DNA from: Clytia hemisphaerica
Taxonomy: Eukaryota > Cnidaria > Hydrozoa > Leptothecata > Clytiidae
Assembly (NCBI GenBank): GCA_902728285.1
Contig: CACVBU010000271.1
Span: 2,113,717 to 2,177,716, forward strand
DNA: 64,000 bases
Reading direction: 5' to 3'
Shown here: in pieces, positions 11,201 to 19,415 of the stretch
Numbering within the stretch: position 1 is the first letter of the stretch
Layout of the letters: each line of letters starts with the position of its first letter
Translations under genes and position numbers: made by a program
The notes under the pieces: generated by a model
Database searches by the model: none
Seen by the model: the letters and a program-made list of their open reading frames with translations, nothing else
Told to the model about the DNA's origin: nothing

Positions 11201-11575
11201 AAGATATCTTTTCAAATTTCTAAAATCATCGATTCCAATATCAATTGGATAGTTGTCATATTTTGCTGATGATATAGCCTTACCGGAAGGGCATATAACG
11301 ATAGTTGGAAAGTCAAACTTTCCAGTTGCGTATCTACGGCTAATGCTGGTATTAACTTTATGAGCAAGGTAGTCATTTAGAAGACTTTCGAATAGGTAAA
11401 TTGAGAAAGCAAATACTGCTGAACAGATTAGAAACCAGGTGACGCGGCGATAGTTTGTACCTTCAAAGAGAAATCGAAATCCATGAAGAGTTATGCCAGA
11501 GTAAAATTCTTCCACTAATTCTTTATGTGTTTTTAATGGTTTATGATGGATGCTTATATCCGCTTCTGTCTTCAT
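2158..11575 (-). CDS. DEG/ENaC (amiloride-sensitive-type) cation channel, six exons, 474 aa
   Basis: Six exons join in phase: 11575-10969, 8820-8564, 6393-6222, 4047-3858, 3371-3280, 2264-2158 (607+257+172+190+92+107 = 1425 nt, 475 codons with stop). Family hallmarks appear in order: short cytosolic N-terminus with HG (31-32); TM1 about 46-66; FPTIVICP (89-96); CYQFN (205-209); a P-Y-N-T-H-C loop; a cysteine-rich palm/thumb segment with C-x3-C-x3-C; and pre-TM2 GG (443-444) followed by GLGLGFS, containing the G-x-S selectivity motif (451-453), and E459. DEG/ENaC subunits form trimeric Na+ or cation channels at the plasma membrane, gated by acid, peptides or force; which applies here cannot be read. 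The length is short, like hydrozoan HyNaC channels. Every intron carries transposons. The six-exon structure is inferred from splice motifs and phase; a cDNA would confirm it. Confidence 0.88.
2450..2859. mobile_element. MITE with CTTCTCACAGACCC termini
   Basis: The left end 'cacttctcacagacccactg' is inverted at the right end ('agtgggcctgtgagaagggg'). The interior repeats 'ccagtgg/ccactgg' words. A second copy is at 49730-50032, and decayed relatives ('agtgggtctg..') are at about 2880-3095. It lies in intron 5 of the channel gene. Confidence 0.65.
3166..3270. mobile_element. Hairpin MITE, CGGCCAAAACTTAGTC type
   Basis: The ends 'ggccaaaactttgtcgg' and 'ctaagttttggccgataagg' are inverted repeats around a repeat-rich centre ('gactaaa'). 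A close relative is at 44264-44388. It sits just inside intron 5, about 9 nt from the exon-5 donor. Confidence 0.65.
3280..3371 (-). CDS. DEG/ENaC exon 5 (pre-TM2 beta strand)
   Basis: The acceptor is TTTTTCTAG|T and the donor CATAG|GTAAAT. It encodes DNILKIHVAFFDSTIETEE and a following W-N-S-L-I, equivalent to the family's N-x-L-x-L-x-V-F-F-x-S-L strand before TM2. A hairpin MITE starts about 9 nt past the donor. Confidence 0.8.
3858..4047 (-). CDS. DEG/ENaC exon 4 (thumb cysteines)
   Basis: The acceptor is CACATTCATAG|AT. I chose the donor ATCAG|GTCAGG because it keeps phase with exon 5; a second GT five bases on (CAG|GTAGAT) would put a stop in frame. It encodes C-x3-C-x3-C followed by a Tyr, a near-invariant DEG/ENaC pattern. 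Confidence 0.83.
4229..4385. mobile_element. TA-target MITE, AAGAAT subfamily
   Basis: The TIR is TACACGCTTTTCTTTTTATA at the left and its inverse at the right (..AAAAGGCGTGTA). 'AAGAAT/ATTCTT' words recur internally. It lies in intron 3. Confidence 0.7.
4535..4796. mobile_element. TA-target MITE, AAGGAAC subfamily
   Basis: The TIR is TACACGTTTTTTTTTATATA followed by AGGAAC; the right end is CCTTATAAA..CGTGTA. 'AAGGAAC' occurs at least six times inside, several times followed by 'GAGGCT' or 'AGGCT'. The related full copy is at 60704-61089. Confidence 0.75.
4797..5042 (-). mobile_element. TA-target MITE, AAGAAC subfamily, one end missing
   Basis: This is an inverted copy of the 5094-5349 type. 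It carries 'cgaagccttatg' and 'gttcttataaaaaacgta' at the right. The left end abuts the 4535-4796 copy without its own TIR. Confidence 0.55.
5094..5349 (+). mobile_element. TA-target MITE, AAGAAC subfamily
   Basis: It starts 'tacacgttttttcaataaga' and ends 'aaaacgtgta'. 'AAGAAC' words and 'aaggcttc' phrases are spread through it. The same subfamily is at 35011-35254, with matching interior ('gttaagaacatcc'). Confidence 0.7.
5523..5805 (+). mobile_element. TA-target MITE, AAGAACAAT/GAGGC subfamily
   Basis: Interior 'ataagaacaatttaagaaca' and right end 'tggttcttataaaaaaagtg' match the copy at 14243-14533. The left TIR is eroded. Confidence 0.65.
5820..5898. repeat. Half copy of the ATTCATGATATTC palindromic MITE
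   Basis: 'gattacatcatgaatatcat' matches the right terminus of the element at 18655-19052. Only one end is present. Confidence 0.45.
6061..6190 (+). mobile_element. 5'-truncated LINE: 3' UTR only
   Basis: It matches the last about 135 bases of the LINE at 46210-47340 ('cctctggcgatataac', 'atatgttcgtagtgta'). It ends in AATAAAG plus a short A-run, consistent with target-primed insertion. It is antisense in intron 3 of the channel gene and introduces a polyadenylation-like signal only on the other strand. Confidence 0.7.
6222..6393 (-). CDS. DEG/ENaC exon 3 (LPSPYNTHC segment)
   Basis: The acceptor is CTCTTTCAG|AAT in phase 0 and the donor GATG|GTTAGT. It encodes the conserved P-Y-x-T-x-C turn, then Y-x6-C-x3-C-x7-MAC, matching the family's disulphide-rich thumb. 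It is in phase with exons 2 and 4. Confidence 0.83.
6629..6830. mobile_element. Palindromic MITE, AGACATTTTCATAAATT termini
   Basis: The left end 'agacattttcataaattacg' is inverted at the right ('aatttatgaaaaggtct'). The TIR continues inward through 'gaacatcactt(a)cctcg'. The flanks both read 'attt', a possible short TSD. It lies in intron 2. Confidence 0.7.
6905..7006. mobile_element. Hairpin MITE, ATCCCAGCTGGCACACAACG termini
   Basis: It has near-perfect inverted repeats of about 35 bases around a short loop containing 'caacgt' words. A fragment of the same family is at 8079-8105. It lies in intron 2. Confidence 0.75.
8079..8105. repeat. Fragment of the CCCAGCTGGCACACAACG family
   Basis: 'gcccagctggcacacaacgt' matches one terminus of the element at 6905-7006. 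No opposite end is seen nearby. The rest of 7007-8270 is intron 2 sequence with no recognisable feature. Confidence 0.5.
8273..8545. repeat. G-rich insertion in intron 2
   Basis: A block of 'tggggga' and 'gatgggg' words, much more G-rich than its surroundings, ends about 20 nt from the exon-2 donor. It resembles decayed G-rich elements such as those at 35380 and 61237, but I cannot define its ends. Confidence 0.35.
8564..8820 (-). CDS. DEG/ENaC exon 2 (palm and beta-ball segment)
   Basis: The acceptor is TTTTTCAG|AT and the donor GAG|GTATTA. With exon 1 the split codon reads Asp, giving D-S-CYQFN. The exon includes GGYFNGFDLVLDF and an I-P-x-N-G-V-x2-L-x-T-G-T stretch, both typical of the channel's beta-ball and palm. 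A palindromic MITE (8887-9053) lies 67 nt upstream of the acceptor. Confidence 0.87.
8887..9053. mobile_element. Palindromic MITE, CTTATCGGAGTTTTT termini
   Basis: The left 'accttatcggagtttttaat' is inverted at the right ('caaaaactccgataagattt'). The inner arms 'gggattgtt..gggggtat' are also inverted. It lies in intron 1, 67 nt upstream of exon 2. Confidence 0.7.
9419..10066. mobile_element. Palindromic element, CACTGGGCGAAATAAGAG termini, carrying a nested MITE
   Basis: The TIR is about 58 bases: CACTGGGCGAAATAAGAGAT at the left and its inverse at 10007-10066. The arms are rich in 'gatatttcc/ggaaatatc'. The flanks suggest insertion into 'attgacgacg' with a 2-base TG duplication. A TA-target MITE (9735-10005) sits inside. 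Confidence 0.75.
9735..10005 (-). mobile_element. TA-target MITE, AAGAAAC (ATGTTTCTTA) subfamily
   Basis: The termini are TACACG..GTGTA. Interior 'atgtttctta' occurs several times, next to 'gagcct' words. It is nested in the 9419-10066 palindrome, so it inserted later. Confidence 0.7.
10969..11575 (-). CDS. DEG/ENaC exon 1 (N-terminus, TM1, start of ectodomain)
   Basis: It begins at ATG 11575-11573 and encodes residues 1-202 plus one base. The donor is GAAG|GTAACA. It contains the pre-TM1 HG motif, TM1 and the post-TM1 FPTIVICP signature. It ends in the first cysteine-bearing ectodomain segment. Confidence 0.88.
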
Positions 11576-12209
11576 TTTTTCTCACTGTCTTTTGGTTCTA
11601 AAAAATTCAAACAGCTCTTTATTGTAGCCTGGATATCTAGGTGGGAACCTTTTTTTGATATAACCCTGTGTCACAGACCCGCCGAGACCTCTACCCACCG
11701 GAAAATTACCTTAATTTCATCCCCATTCGAAGTTAAATGTTTAAAGATATTGCACTCCAAAACCATCCCGTTGGATTTTTTAACCTTGGTACAATAAAAT
11801 TTCCATTTACAATCAGCGCTGAAATATTTGGCACAAAAGGGAAATTCCCTTGAAACTTTAAAACCGCAAGTGATTTTTAAGTGTTTTGAAGTACAGTTCT
11901 TAACTTTGAGTTTTAACATTAGAATATCAGGATCTAAAAGCTCAAAAATGTTCCAATAAGGCTGAGAATGTAGCCTGGAAGCCACTTAACCCCTCCCAAG
12001 TCGAAAAATCCAATGAAGCAAAAACTGAAACTAAAATTCTCGCCCGATCTTTAAATGCTTAAAAACGTTAAAATACCCAAAATTGCCAATATATTCCCGC
12101 ACTGATTGTAGATTGGAATTTCAGTTAAAAACAAGCAACATGCTGAATGGACCTACCTAATGATTAACATCAGATGAAAATAAGAAAAAAGTGACAATAA
12201 TTGTACAAA
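11576..12209. other. Upstream flank of the channel gene
   Basis: This is the likely location of the channel promoter and 5' UTR, but I see no clear TATA box or initiator. A 'gtgtcacagacccgccgaga' block at about 11668 resembles one end of the CACAGACCC MITE family. No other gene is visible. Confidence 0.3.
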
Positions 12210-13097
12210 AATTCAGAATGGAAAAATAAAGCTTGTGTGTTGAATAATGTAAAATTGTAAAAAGGAATTTCCCCAAATACGAAAATCACTTAAACAATTC
12301 CAAAAAACCTTTAAAGCTGTTTTTGGCCCAAATTTGCCCAAAACGATTTTCCTTAAAAATCTGACTCCGTCACATTTTGGGCATCGCCATTTTGCATCAT
12401 TGTGCAAAAAATCAGAAAAAAATAATGAGTCAACTTTGAGAAAAGCTATATTTTCTTATTTGGTTAAAGGGAATTTCCCCAAAATACGAAAATCCGTTTT
12501 TTAAGGCGAAAAATAATTTTCCGGGAAAAACCACTTCAGCCATTCTTTAGAGAATCTTGCCCTCCATCTTTGTACAAAAATTCAGAAAAAAGTAATGACA
12601 GGATTATGCACAAAGTCCAAAAAACCCTATTTTTAGGCAGTTTTTGGCCCAAATTTGCCCAAATATATTTTTTTTCGAAAATCGGGCTCCGACACGTTTT
12701 AGGCATTGCCATTTTGCATCATTGTGCAAAAAATCAGAAAAAAATAGTGAGTCAACATTGTTAAAAGCTATATTTTCTTATTTGGTTAAAGGGAATTTCC
12801 CCCAAAATACGAAAATCCGTTTTTTAAGGCGAATAAGAATTTTCTGGGAAAAACCACCTAAGCCATTCTTTAGAGAATCTTGCCCTCCATCTTTGTACAA
12901 AAAATCAAAAAAAAGTAATAACAGGATTTTGCACAAAGTCCAAAAAACCCTATTTTTAGGTAGTTTTTAGCCCAAATTTGCCCAAATAAATTTTTTCTCA
13001 AAAATCAGGCTCCGTCACGTTCTGGGCATTGCCATTTTGCATCATTGTGCAAAAAATCAGAAAAAACTAACGAGCCAATCCTGAGAAAAGCTAGTAA
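12210..13097. repeat. 317-bp tandem repeat, about 2.8 units
   Basis: Units start with 'ggttaaagggaatttcccc' at 12466 and 12783 (period 317). A shorter, deleted unit precedes them from about 12210. Shared phrases are 'ttggcccaaatttgcccaaa' and 'ccattttgcatcattgtgca'. A related phrase occurs inside the palindrome at 39949-41649. Overlapping reading frames here are repeat by-products. Confidence 0.8.
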
Positions 13098-13102
13098 CAG
13101 AC

Positions 13103-13136
13103 GGAAGGACGAACGAACGAACGGACGAACGGACAT
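13103..13136. repeat. GACGAACG microsatellite
   Basis: A short array of 'gaacgaacggac' words follows directly after the 317-bp repeat. Confidence 0.6.
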
Positions 13137-13516
13137 GGGTTAATTTATAGAACCTCCACCGGGGCACCCGGAGGTAGGTCCAAAAATGATCCCCGCTTGA
13201 TTGATCCCCCAAAAGATTACCACCAGGGCTGTGAGACAGGGTGTCTTAATATTTTGTTGTTTCTGGTTTACCGCCTTGTCTTCATATATTAGAAAGCAGA
13301 GTATCCTTAAGTAGATAAATTTTCGCGGTTTTCGCAAATTTTGGCACTTTTTGCGAAATTTAATCAACGCGAAAATTTTAAAGACCCTTGATTCGCGAAA
13401 TTTATTCCACGTGAAATCTTTAATTTCTCGTCTTGCGAAAATTAGTACACGCGAAAATTTATCCACTTGAATTCAAATATTGCAAAAACCTAAAGATTAG
13501 CCAACCCTGGGTTTAC

Positions 13517-13600
13517 AATCATTTAGGTAGACCAAGCCGGTTGTAAATAGCAGAAACATCAAGATAACGATTAACCGCTTGGATATTGAGGCTACCATCA
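13517..13600 (-). CDS. Possible first coding exon with signal anchor
   Basis: A TTTTTTTTTCAG|TG acceptor precedes ATG (13598), then 27 codons to GATT|GTAAAC. The peptide starts MVASISKR and continues with a hydrophobic stretch LIVILMFLLFTTGLVYL, typical of a signal anchor of a type II Golgi enzyme or a secreted protein. No downstream exon is recognisable before the repeats at 13.1 kb, so this may be chance or an orphan exon. Tandem 'cgcgaaaat' repeats fill 13300-13460. Confidence 0.25.
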
Positions 13601-13654
13601 CTGAAAAAAAAAATAAAACGAAAAAATGAAATCTTAACACTTCTGTCGAAAGAA

Positions 13655-13955
13655 ATGTTATGTAAGACTAATTGACTAAAGTGAATAAAGGCGTGTTACA
13701 TGACTTTTGCGACAGCTTTCGTGTGTCAAGCTAAGAACTTTTAATTAACTAAGAGCTCTGTGGAAATTTAAAACAAACGAGTCAGGGTGATTTTCAGCAA
13801 TACAATAGAATCAAGATTAAATGTTTTGAAAAATTACATGGGAAACTATATAACTCCTATCAATACTAAGTACTTTTAGGGGTGAGTTCAGAACTATAGG
13901 GGACTTTTTTGTACAACCTCATTAATTTTCGTACTTTCAACTGTCACACAAAAAT
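13655..13955. repeat. Segmental duplication copy 1 (uninterrupted)
   Basis: It is homologous to 14228-14740 plus 16708-16795. Landmarks are 'tatgtaagact', 'ttttaattaactaagagctc', 'aatactaagtacttttagg' and 'ggggacttttttgtacaacc'. This copy lacks the two insertions found in copy 2, so it acts as an empty site. Confidence 0.85.
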
Positions 13956-14221
13956 TGTAAACCTACATATAAGGAACAAAATGACATAAACATTTTCGAT
14001 GACTTCATCAATGGTAGTAGGTACGCAATGCATACACCTTTTCGATCGTACCTGCCAATTGCCCCGCGGGCATATTTTTGTCAGTTTTACCAACCAAAAA
14101 CCGTCCCAGTCTAGACAAAAGAAAAAGATGTAAAAAAGGATTGGATCGAGTTTAGGGAGATAATTAAATAATAAAGTGGCACGCGCCTGACGGTCAAAAA
14201 GGTGTATAAAACATGTTAGTA

Positions 14222-14740
14222 CGAAACCATGCTATGTAAGACTACACTTTTCTTTTTTATAAGAACAATTTTATAAGAACAATGAGGCTCAAAATCGCCA
14301 AAAAATAAGAACAATTTAAGAACAACCCTGAGCCTGGAATTGCTGAGTTATACGTAAAATAAGGGCCAAATTAATGAAATTAGGGTACGAACCCAAAAAT
14401 ACCCCATAATGCCCCAAATTTGCCTTAGAAATAAGAACAGGATAAGAACAATTTGAGGCTCAAAGTGCCAAAAAAATAAGAACAGCCGAGCCTCAACAAA
14501 AATTTACTGGTTCTTATAAAAAAAAAAAGTGTAATTAACTAAAACTGAAAGAAACTTTTGCATGTTACATGATTTTGATTGGACAAATTTCACGTCTCAA
14601 GCTAAGAGCTTTTAATTAACTAAGAGCTCTGTGGAAATTTAAAACAAACGAGTCATAACCTACAGGGTGATTTTCAGCAATATAATAGAATCAAGATTAA
14701 ATGTTTTGAAAAATTACATGGGAAACTATACAACTCTATC
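14222..14740. repeat. Segmental duplication copy 2, left part
   Basis: This is the second copy of 13655-13858. It is interrupted by a TA-target MITE at 14243-14533, and ends at 14740, where the 14741-16707 block is inserted; its right part resumes at 16708. Confidence 0.85.
14243..14533 (+). mobile_element. TA-target MITE, AAGAACAAT subfamily (boundaries proven by empty site)
   Basis: Copy 1 reads 'tgtaagacTAattgac' (13669-13684). Copy 2 reads 'gtaagacTA' + CAC...GTG + 'TAattaac'. The element therefore duplicates TA and has CACTTTT..AAAGTG ends. The interior repeats 'ataagaaca' and 'gaggctcaaa'. Confidence 0.85.
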
Positions 14741-16707
14741 TTATCTTACTATACTAAATGAGTTTATGAAAAATGTCTGTAACGCTAGCCCAGTAACATA
14801 TGTTAAGGTTTCTAAAATTTGAACGCCGCGGCTGGAAAACCTATCCACCTTCGATACAAAAAGCCTCGCGCTAAGTTTGACAAGCGTAGAAAACTCGCAT
14901 TAGAGAAGACTACATTAGCAAGCTTTGAGAAGCAGAAGAAAAGAGCTTATAACCAACGAATCCAGGAAATTGAGAGAGGGACTTTCACACCATTGATTTT
15001 TGGTGCTACTGGCGGAACTTCCCGTGAATGTTCGATATTTCTAAATAGACTTTCTGAGAAAATCTCAGAGAAGCAAAATTGCATGAAGAGTGTCGTGATC
15101 GCCGGGATTCGACGCAAGATTTCCTTCATCTTGATCCGATCAGTTGTTGCTTGTCTGAGAGGTGAACGTGCGAGTCGCACATTTACCCCAGACCAAGTAG
15201 CACTGAAAGATCAAAAGCTGAACGAAGTCTTGTCGTCTTTCCGTGAGTGAGGTCGTGAGGTGTGATATTTAAAAAATATTTTCATTTTTATTTATTTATT
15301 TAAAGACAATTAATTTTTGTAACACAAAAGACCCGTGCCGGGACTGGCTCCGGTAATAGTATATACTATATATAGCAAATTTGTTCTAAAGTTAAAATAT
15401 TGGTTAACATTCAAAGTTCACAGAACTAAAAAAAAATGACTTCTTTTTCGAAAAAAAAAAAAAAATTAGAGAAGACTCTACACTGTTATTTGTAAACGAA
15501 AAAAGTTCTGACGTCAATTTCATGAAAAAGTACTGCGACGTCACAAAGTTTCAAATAAAAAGGTGTAGCATTTTTGTTTGCACGATTTCAAATTATTTTA
15601 TATCAACACACGCAACAAAATCCAACATTGTTGTTTGATGATTAAACTTCGTCTAACATTATTTAAAAAGGTTTCAATGTTGGTTGCATTGCATATGCGC
15701 CGGTCTTAAGCTGTCCTCATGTGAAGCCAACAAACGGGAAAATTTTGACTAATGTAGAAAGTTTAGAAGTATAATTTTTATTATTGTATTCGGCATTTTA
15801 AGCCAAAACGATGTCAGGAATTAACCCACACTATCGTATTTTAAAGGCTTTTGATGTGCAAGCAAAACCGTTAACCGGCGTTTGCGACGACGGGAACCGT
15901 CTAGTACTATACTAAATGAGTTTATGAAAAATGTCTGTAACGCTAGCCCAGTAACATATGTTAAGGTTTCTAAAATTTGAACGCCGCGGCTGGAAAACCT
16001 ATCCACCTTCGATACAAAAAGTCTCGCGCTAAGTTTGACAAGCGTAGAAAACTCGGATTAGAGAAGACTCTACACTGCTATTTGTAAACGAAAAAAGTTC
16101 TGACGTCAATTTCATGAAAAAGTACTGCGACGTCACAAAGTTTCAAATAAAAAGGTGTGGCATTTTTGTTGCACGATTTCGAATTATCTTATATCAACAC
16201 ACGCAACAAAATCCAACATTGTTGTTCGATGATTAAACTTCGTCTAACATTATTTAAAAAGGTTTCAATGTTGGTTGCATTGCATATGCGCCGGTCTTAA
16301 GCTGTCCGCATGTGAAGCCAACAAACGGGTAAACCTTCAGTGCTAAATCGCAAAGCGCGAGCCTCTCCTTCACAACTAAGGCTTTTTCTTTCCTAGAAGC
16401 AACCCTCTCACCACCTCAGACACCTTTGGGGGTCTGCAACGACGGGTACCCTCGATAATTTTGACAGGGTCACTATGGCATTTCATTGAACACAAACTTC
16501 CGTTATCTTAAAAAGACATATCGTCGAGGCTTACAGACACAAAATTTTGACTAATGTAGAAAGTTTAGAAGTATAATTTTTATTATTGTATTCGGCGTTT
16601 TAAGCCGAAACAATGTCAGGAATTAACCGACATTATAGTATTTTAAAGGCTTTTGACGTGCAAGCAAAACCGTTAACCGGCGTTTGCGACGACGGGAACC
16701 GTCTAGT
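14741..16707. repeat. Inserted tandem pair of an ~0.6-0.8-kb unit
   Basis: Unit 1 is 14747-14911 plus 15478-15904; unit 2 is 15905-16707. The first 165 bases differ at only two positions between units (offset 1158, no indels). Both units end 'cgacgacgggaaccgtctag'. Unit 2 has about 210 extra bases (16331-16540). Unit 1 is broken by a LINE fragment. The unit's own identity is unknown. Confidence 0.75.
14912..15464 (+). mobile_element. 5'-truncated non-LTR retrotransposon with poly-A tail and 13-bp TSD
   Basis: It is flanked by the direct repeat ATTAGAGAAGACT (14899-14911 and 15465-15477). Unit 2 (16057-16069) shows the same target uninterrupted. The insert ends in an A-run just before the second TSD, the LINE hallmark. 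It carries an in-frame C-terminal coding tail to the stop at 15250 (YNQRIQEIERGTFTPLIF, then GATGGTSREC), which I recognise as a recurrent C-terminal segment of invertebrate repeat-encoded polyproteins. An ATG at 14819 upstream belongs to the target, so a 143-codon ORF is a fusion. Confidence 0.8.
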
Positions 16708-16853
16708 TAATACTAAGTACTTTTAGGAGTGGTTCAGAACCATAGGGGACTTTTTTGTACAACCTCATCAATTTTCGTACTTTCAAAGTGATGACGTTCT
16801 TTAAACAGTTAAAAGTCGATCGTACACACGAATAAAAGAAAGACGTATTGATA

Positions 16854-17239
16854 TGCACTTTTTTATAAGCATAACATTTATAAGCATACTTAGGCTCAAT
16901 TCTGGTAAAATAAAGGACAATGCTAAACTTCCAAGCTGAAATGCAAAAAAAAATCGTGAAAGCTTTTCTAAAAAGCTGACCTTTTTAGGGTTACTTGTTG
17001 AGTTTTTTTTGACTAAAGATTTTCGCTTGCGGCACCAAATTACAAATAAAACGTTCATTGTATGAGCTGAAGCAATGTTCCGACTTAAGAATTCGAAAAT
17101 TTTCATGAACCCAAAGAAAATCAACAAATCGAAGTCTAGACATAAAAATAAGTATAAATTAAGACGGAAAATAAGACATTGCTAAGCATATTGAGCCTCG
17201 ACCCGATTTTCCTATATGCTTATAAAACAAAAGAGTGTA
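16854..17239 (+). mobile_element. TA-target MITE, AAGCATA subfamily
   Basis: It starts 'tgcacttttttataagcata' and ends 'tatgcttataaaa..gtgta'. 'AAGCATA' recurs inside ('ataagcatact', 'ctaagcatattgagcc'). Confidence 0.65.
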
Positions 17240-18080
17240 TGTGGACAAACAATAACATATTCTGGAAGGCGTGTCCGCCCAACAAACAATCTTATCGCTC
17301 AAAATTGAGGTCGAAATCCCCAAATTATCATTCACGGTTTAACAAAGATATGAGATATGTACCTGCTAGTCACGTGTTTAGGCGCAATTTACCATCAAGT
17401 CCATCGTGGAAGTAGAAGTCTAAAAATCACCTTGATGGACCTAAAAAGTACCACGTCATAACAGAAAAATTGGATGTTCTTATATCTGTTGATGTTCTTA
17501 ACTTTTTGGGTAAAATCATCCACCTGAAATTAGTAAGCAGATGGTCTGTTGATGTATAGACAGTATGTGGTCCCCAAAACGTTGATTAAATCTAAAATTT
17601 CTCTCAAATCTAGAGGAAAAGAAGTTTTAAATTTCAACAATATTCTTCGATCGCTTAAAGATAGGAAACTTTTTTCTAGTAACCCCCCCCCAAAAAAAAA
17701 CAAAAAAAAACAAAAAAACGTAGGTTTGTAATTTAACGATTTCTTTAAAATATGAACACAAAATTTTGACCATATAGTTTGGAAATGTGATTTAGAGGGT
17801 TTTGGGCATAAATTTGTTTGACAAGATTTTTAACAGTATAGCCCTGGTTGTTAAAAACGTAGGTATGGGCCCCCGTAAAATCTAATCATGAAGCCCGGTG
17901 GTAATATGGTGAGAAACTATGAACATATTTTTGTTTTCCCTTCAATTTACGACCCTGTGGATGTAGAATTTATGACTTTTATAAAATACTTCAAGATTTT
18001 CAGTGATGTAAAGTCCAAACTGAAAATTTTGAAAATTTCAAAATGACATATTGATTGAGGACGTCTTAATAAAATTTCCT
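17240..18080. other. No recognisable gene
   Basis: AT-rich sequence with a C-run/A-run low-complexity patch at about 17680-17720. I see no supported feature. Confidence 0.5.
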
Positions 18081-18654
18081 TGCAAAATAGATTTGCTGTC
18101 CTGTGTGATGATAATGACAATATTGATGCCACCGAGCGATACGACTTCTTCATTCAAGCCAATGATGAGGCAACCAAAAGCCTCATACCAAGAAAGAGGA
18201 ATAAACACAAAAATGAAACATCCTCCGACCCAAGAGTAGTTCAGGCAAGAAAAGATGTTCAAGACGCTTTCAAAATCTTCCAAGAATCTCAAACTCCAAA
18301 CAATAAATGCAAACTTCAGAGAAATAAAGCGGCACTTCAAACAGCTTACGAAGCAGTGATGGGAGACGAAATCTGTCGTCTTGAAGAGATGGACCATTCT
18401 AAAAAGCACCGTGAAGCATGGAAATCAAACAGCATCTCCGGACGTAAGAAAGGGAAATCGGGCATCCTTGAAGGCAAAAATAAAGAGGAACGTGTGAATA
18501 ATTGGCATAAGCACTTTAAAGATCTGCTTGGACGTGAGCCTATTATAAATGACGATCAAAGCGAAATCAAAACCATTCTCAGCGATCTACCTTTCAAAAC
18601 AGGAGCATTTACACAGGATGAGCTTGTTAAAGCCAGATCAAGCCAGTCCAATTA
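18081..18654 (+). pseudogene. RTE-like LINE ORF, segment between endonuclease and reverse transcriptase
   Basis: The reading frame starts mid-protein (LQNRFAVL) and continues with charged, helix-rich sequence ending in NNWHKHFKDLLG and a D-E-L-V-K motif. This is the linker that precedes RT in RTE-type ORF2 proteins. The reading resumes after an inserted MITE at 19053 with D-N-I-P-x-E-V, as expected. The copy is 5'-truncated (no endonuclease), interrupted twice and frameshifted, hence dead. Confidence 0.7.
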
Positions 18655-19052
18655 ATTCATGATATTCATGATGTAATCTTTTCGTTGATTGACACTCCGA
18701 ATCAAAACATTTGGCTGCCATTATTGGTGGCAAAACAAATGCATTCCCCAATGTTTTCCAAGCAAGGACCCCCGGAAAAAAATAAGAAAAGATTAATACA
18801 GAAGTCCAAATACTCCAAATCAAAGAAAAAACTCGTTCATTGAAATTCTTTAATTATCTGCAATAGATTTCCAAAAGATATTTAATTCTATTATATTACG
18901 TCACAAGATATTAAGCTTTCTTTTTCGTAAACCCCCGGTTTCAATACAAAATAGGTTAGCGGGACAATTTTTTTGCCACCAATAATGGCGACAAAGTTGT
19001 TACGTCACATCTATTGTTTAGGCTCAAAGATTACATCATGAATATCATGAAT
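18655..19052. mobile_element. Palindromic MITE inside the LINE, ATTCATGATATTCATGATG termini
   Basis: The terminal inverted repeat is ATTCATGATATTCATGATGT, continuing AATC, at the left; it is perfectly inverted at 19029-19052. Inner arms around 'ggctgccattattggtggca' are also inverted. It separates two halves of one LINE reading frame. A half copy lies at 5820-5898. Confidence 0.8.
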
Positions 19053-19415
19053 AGACAACATCCCTCCTGAAGTAATCAAGCTCTGCAATATTGAACAACC
19101 TCTTCTAGATTTTGCGAACGATCTACTCATGAATGCTAATAAACCTGATCAATGGTCAATCAGTAACATTATCCCAGTACCAAAGAAAGGCAATCTCAGC
19201 AAAGGTGGAAACTACCGTGGTATATCGTTAATGCTATTGTCGCCAAACTGGTAAACCGTATGATCCTTAATCGTATCCAACCAATTCTTGACCCCCATCT
19301 AAGCCCAAATCAAAACGGATTCAGACCAGATAAATCGACAGCGTCCCAGATCCTTGCATTGAGACGACTTATTGAAGGTGTGAAGTCAAACAATCTACCA
19401 GCAGTACTACTGTTA
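19053..19415 (+). pseudogene. RTE-like reverse transcriptase fragment
   Basis: It encodes the RT N-terminal motifs: K-P-D-Q-W, then IIPVPKKGNLSKGGNYRGIS, and after a frameshift near 19225 L-V-N-R-M-I-L and QNGFRPDKSTASQIL. It stops at 19415, before the catalytic motif, where a 2.5-kb element begins. Confidence 0.75.

Noticed and set aside
11671..11985. 104-codon minus-strand frame upstream of the channel gene
   Set aside because: It runs into a CACAGACCC-type MITE end and has no motif; it does not splice sensibly to channel exon 1, which has its own ATG.
12213..12970. Frames of 64-108 codons on both strands
   Set aside because: By-products of the 317-bp tandem repeat; equivalent frames recur in each unit.
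14747..16707. Ngaro-type tyrosine-recombinase element with split direct repeats
   Set aside because: The layout fits superficially, but the only segment unique to unit 1 has a poly-A end and a 13-bp TSD, which marks it as a LINE insertion.
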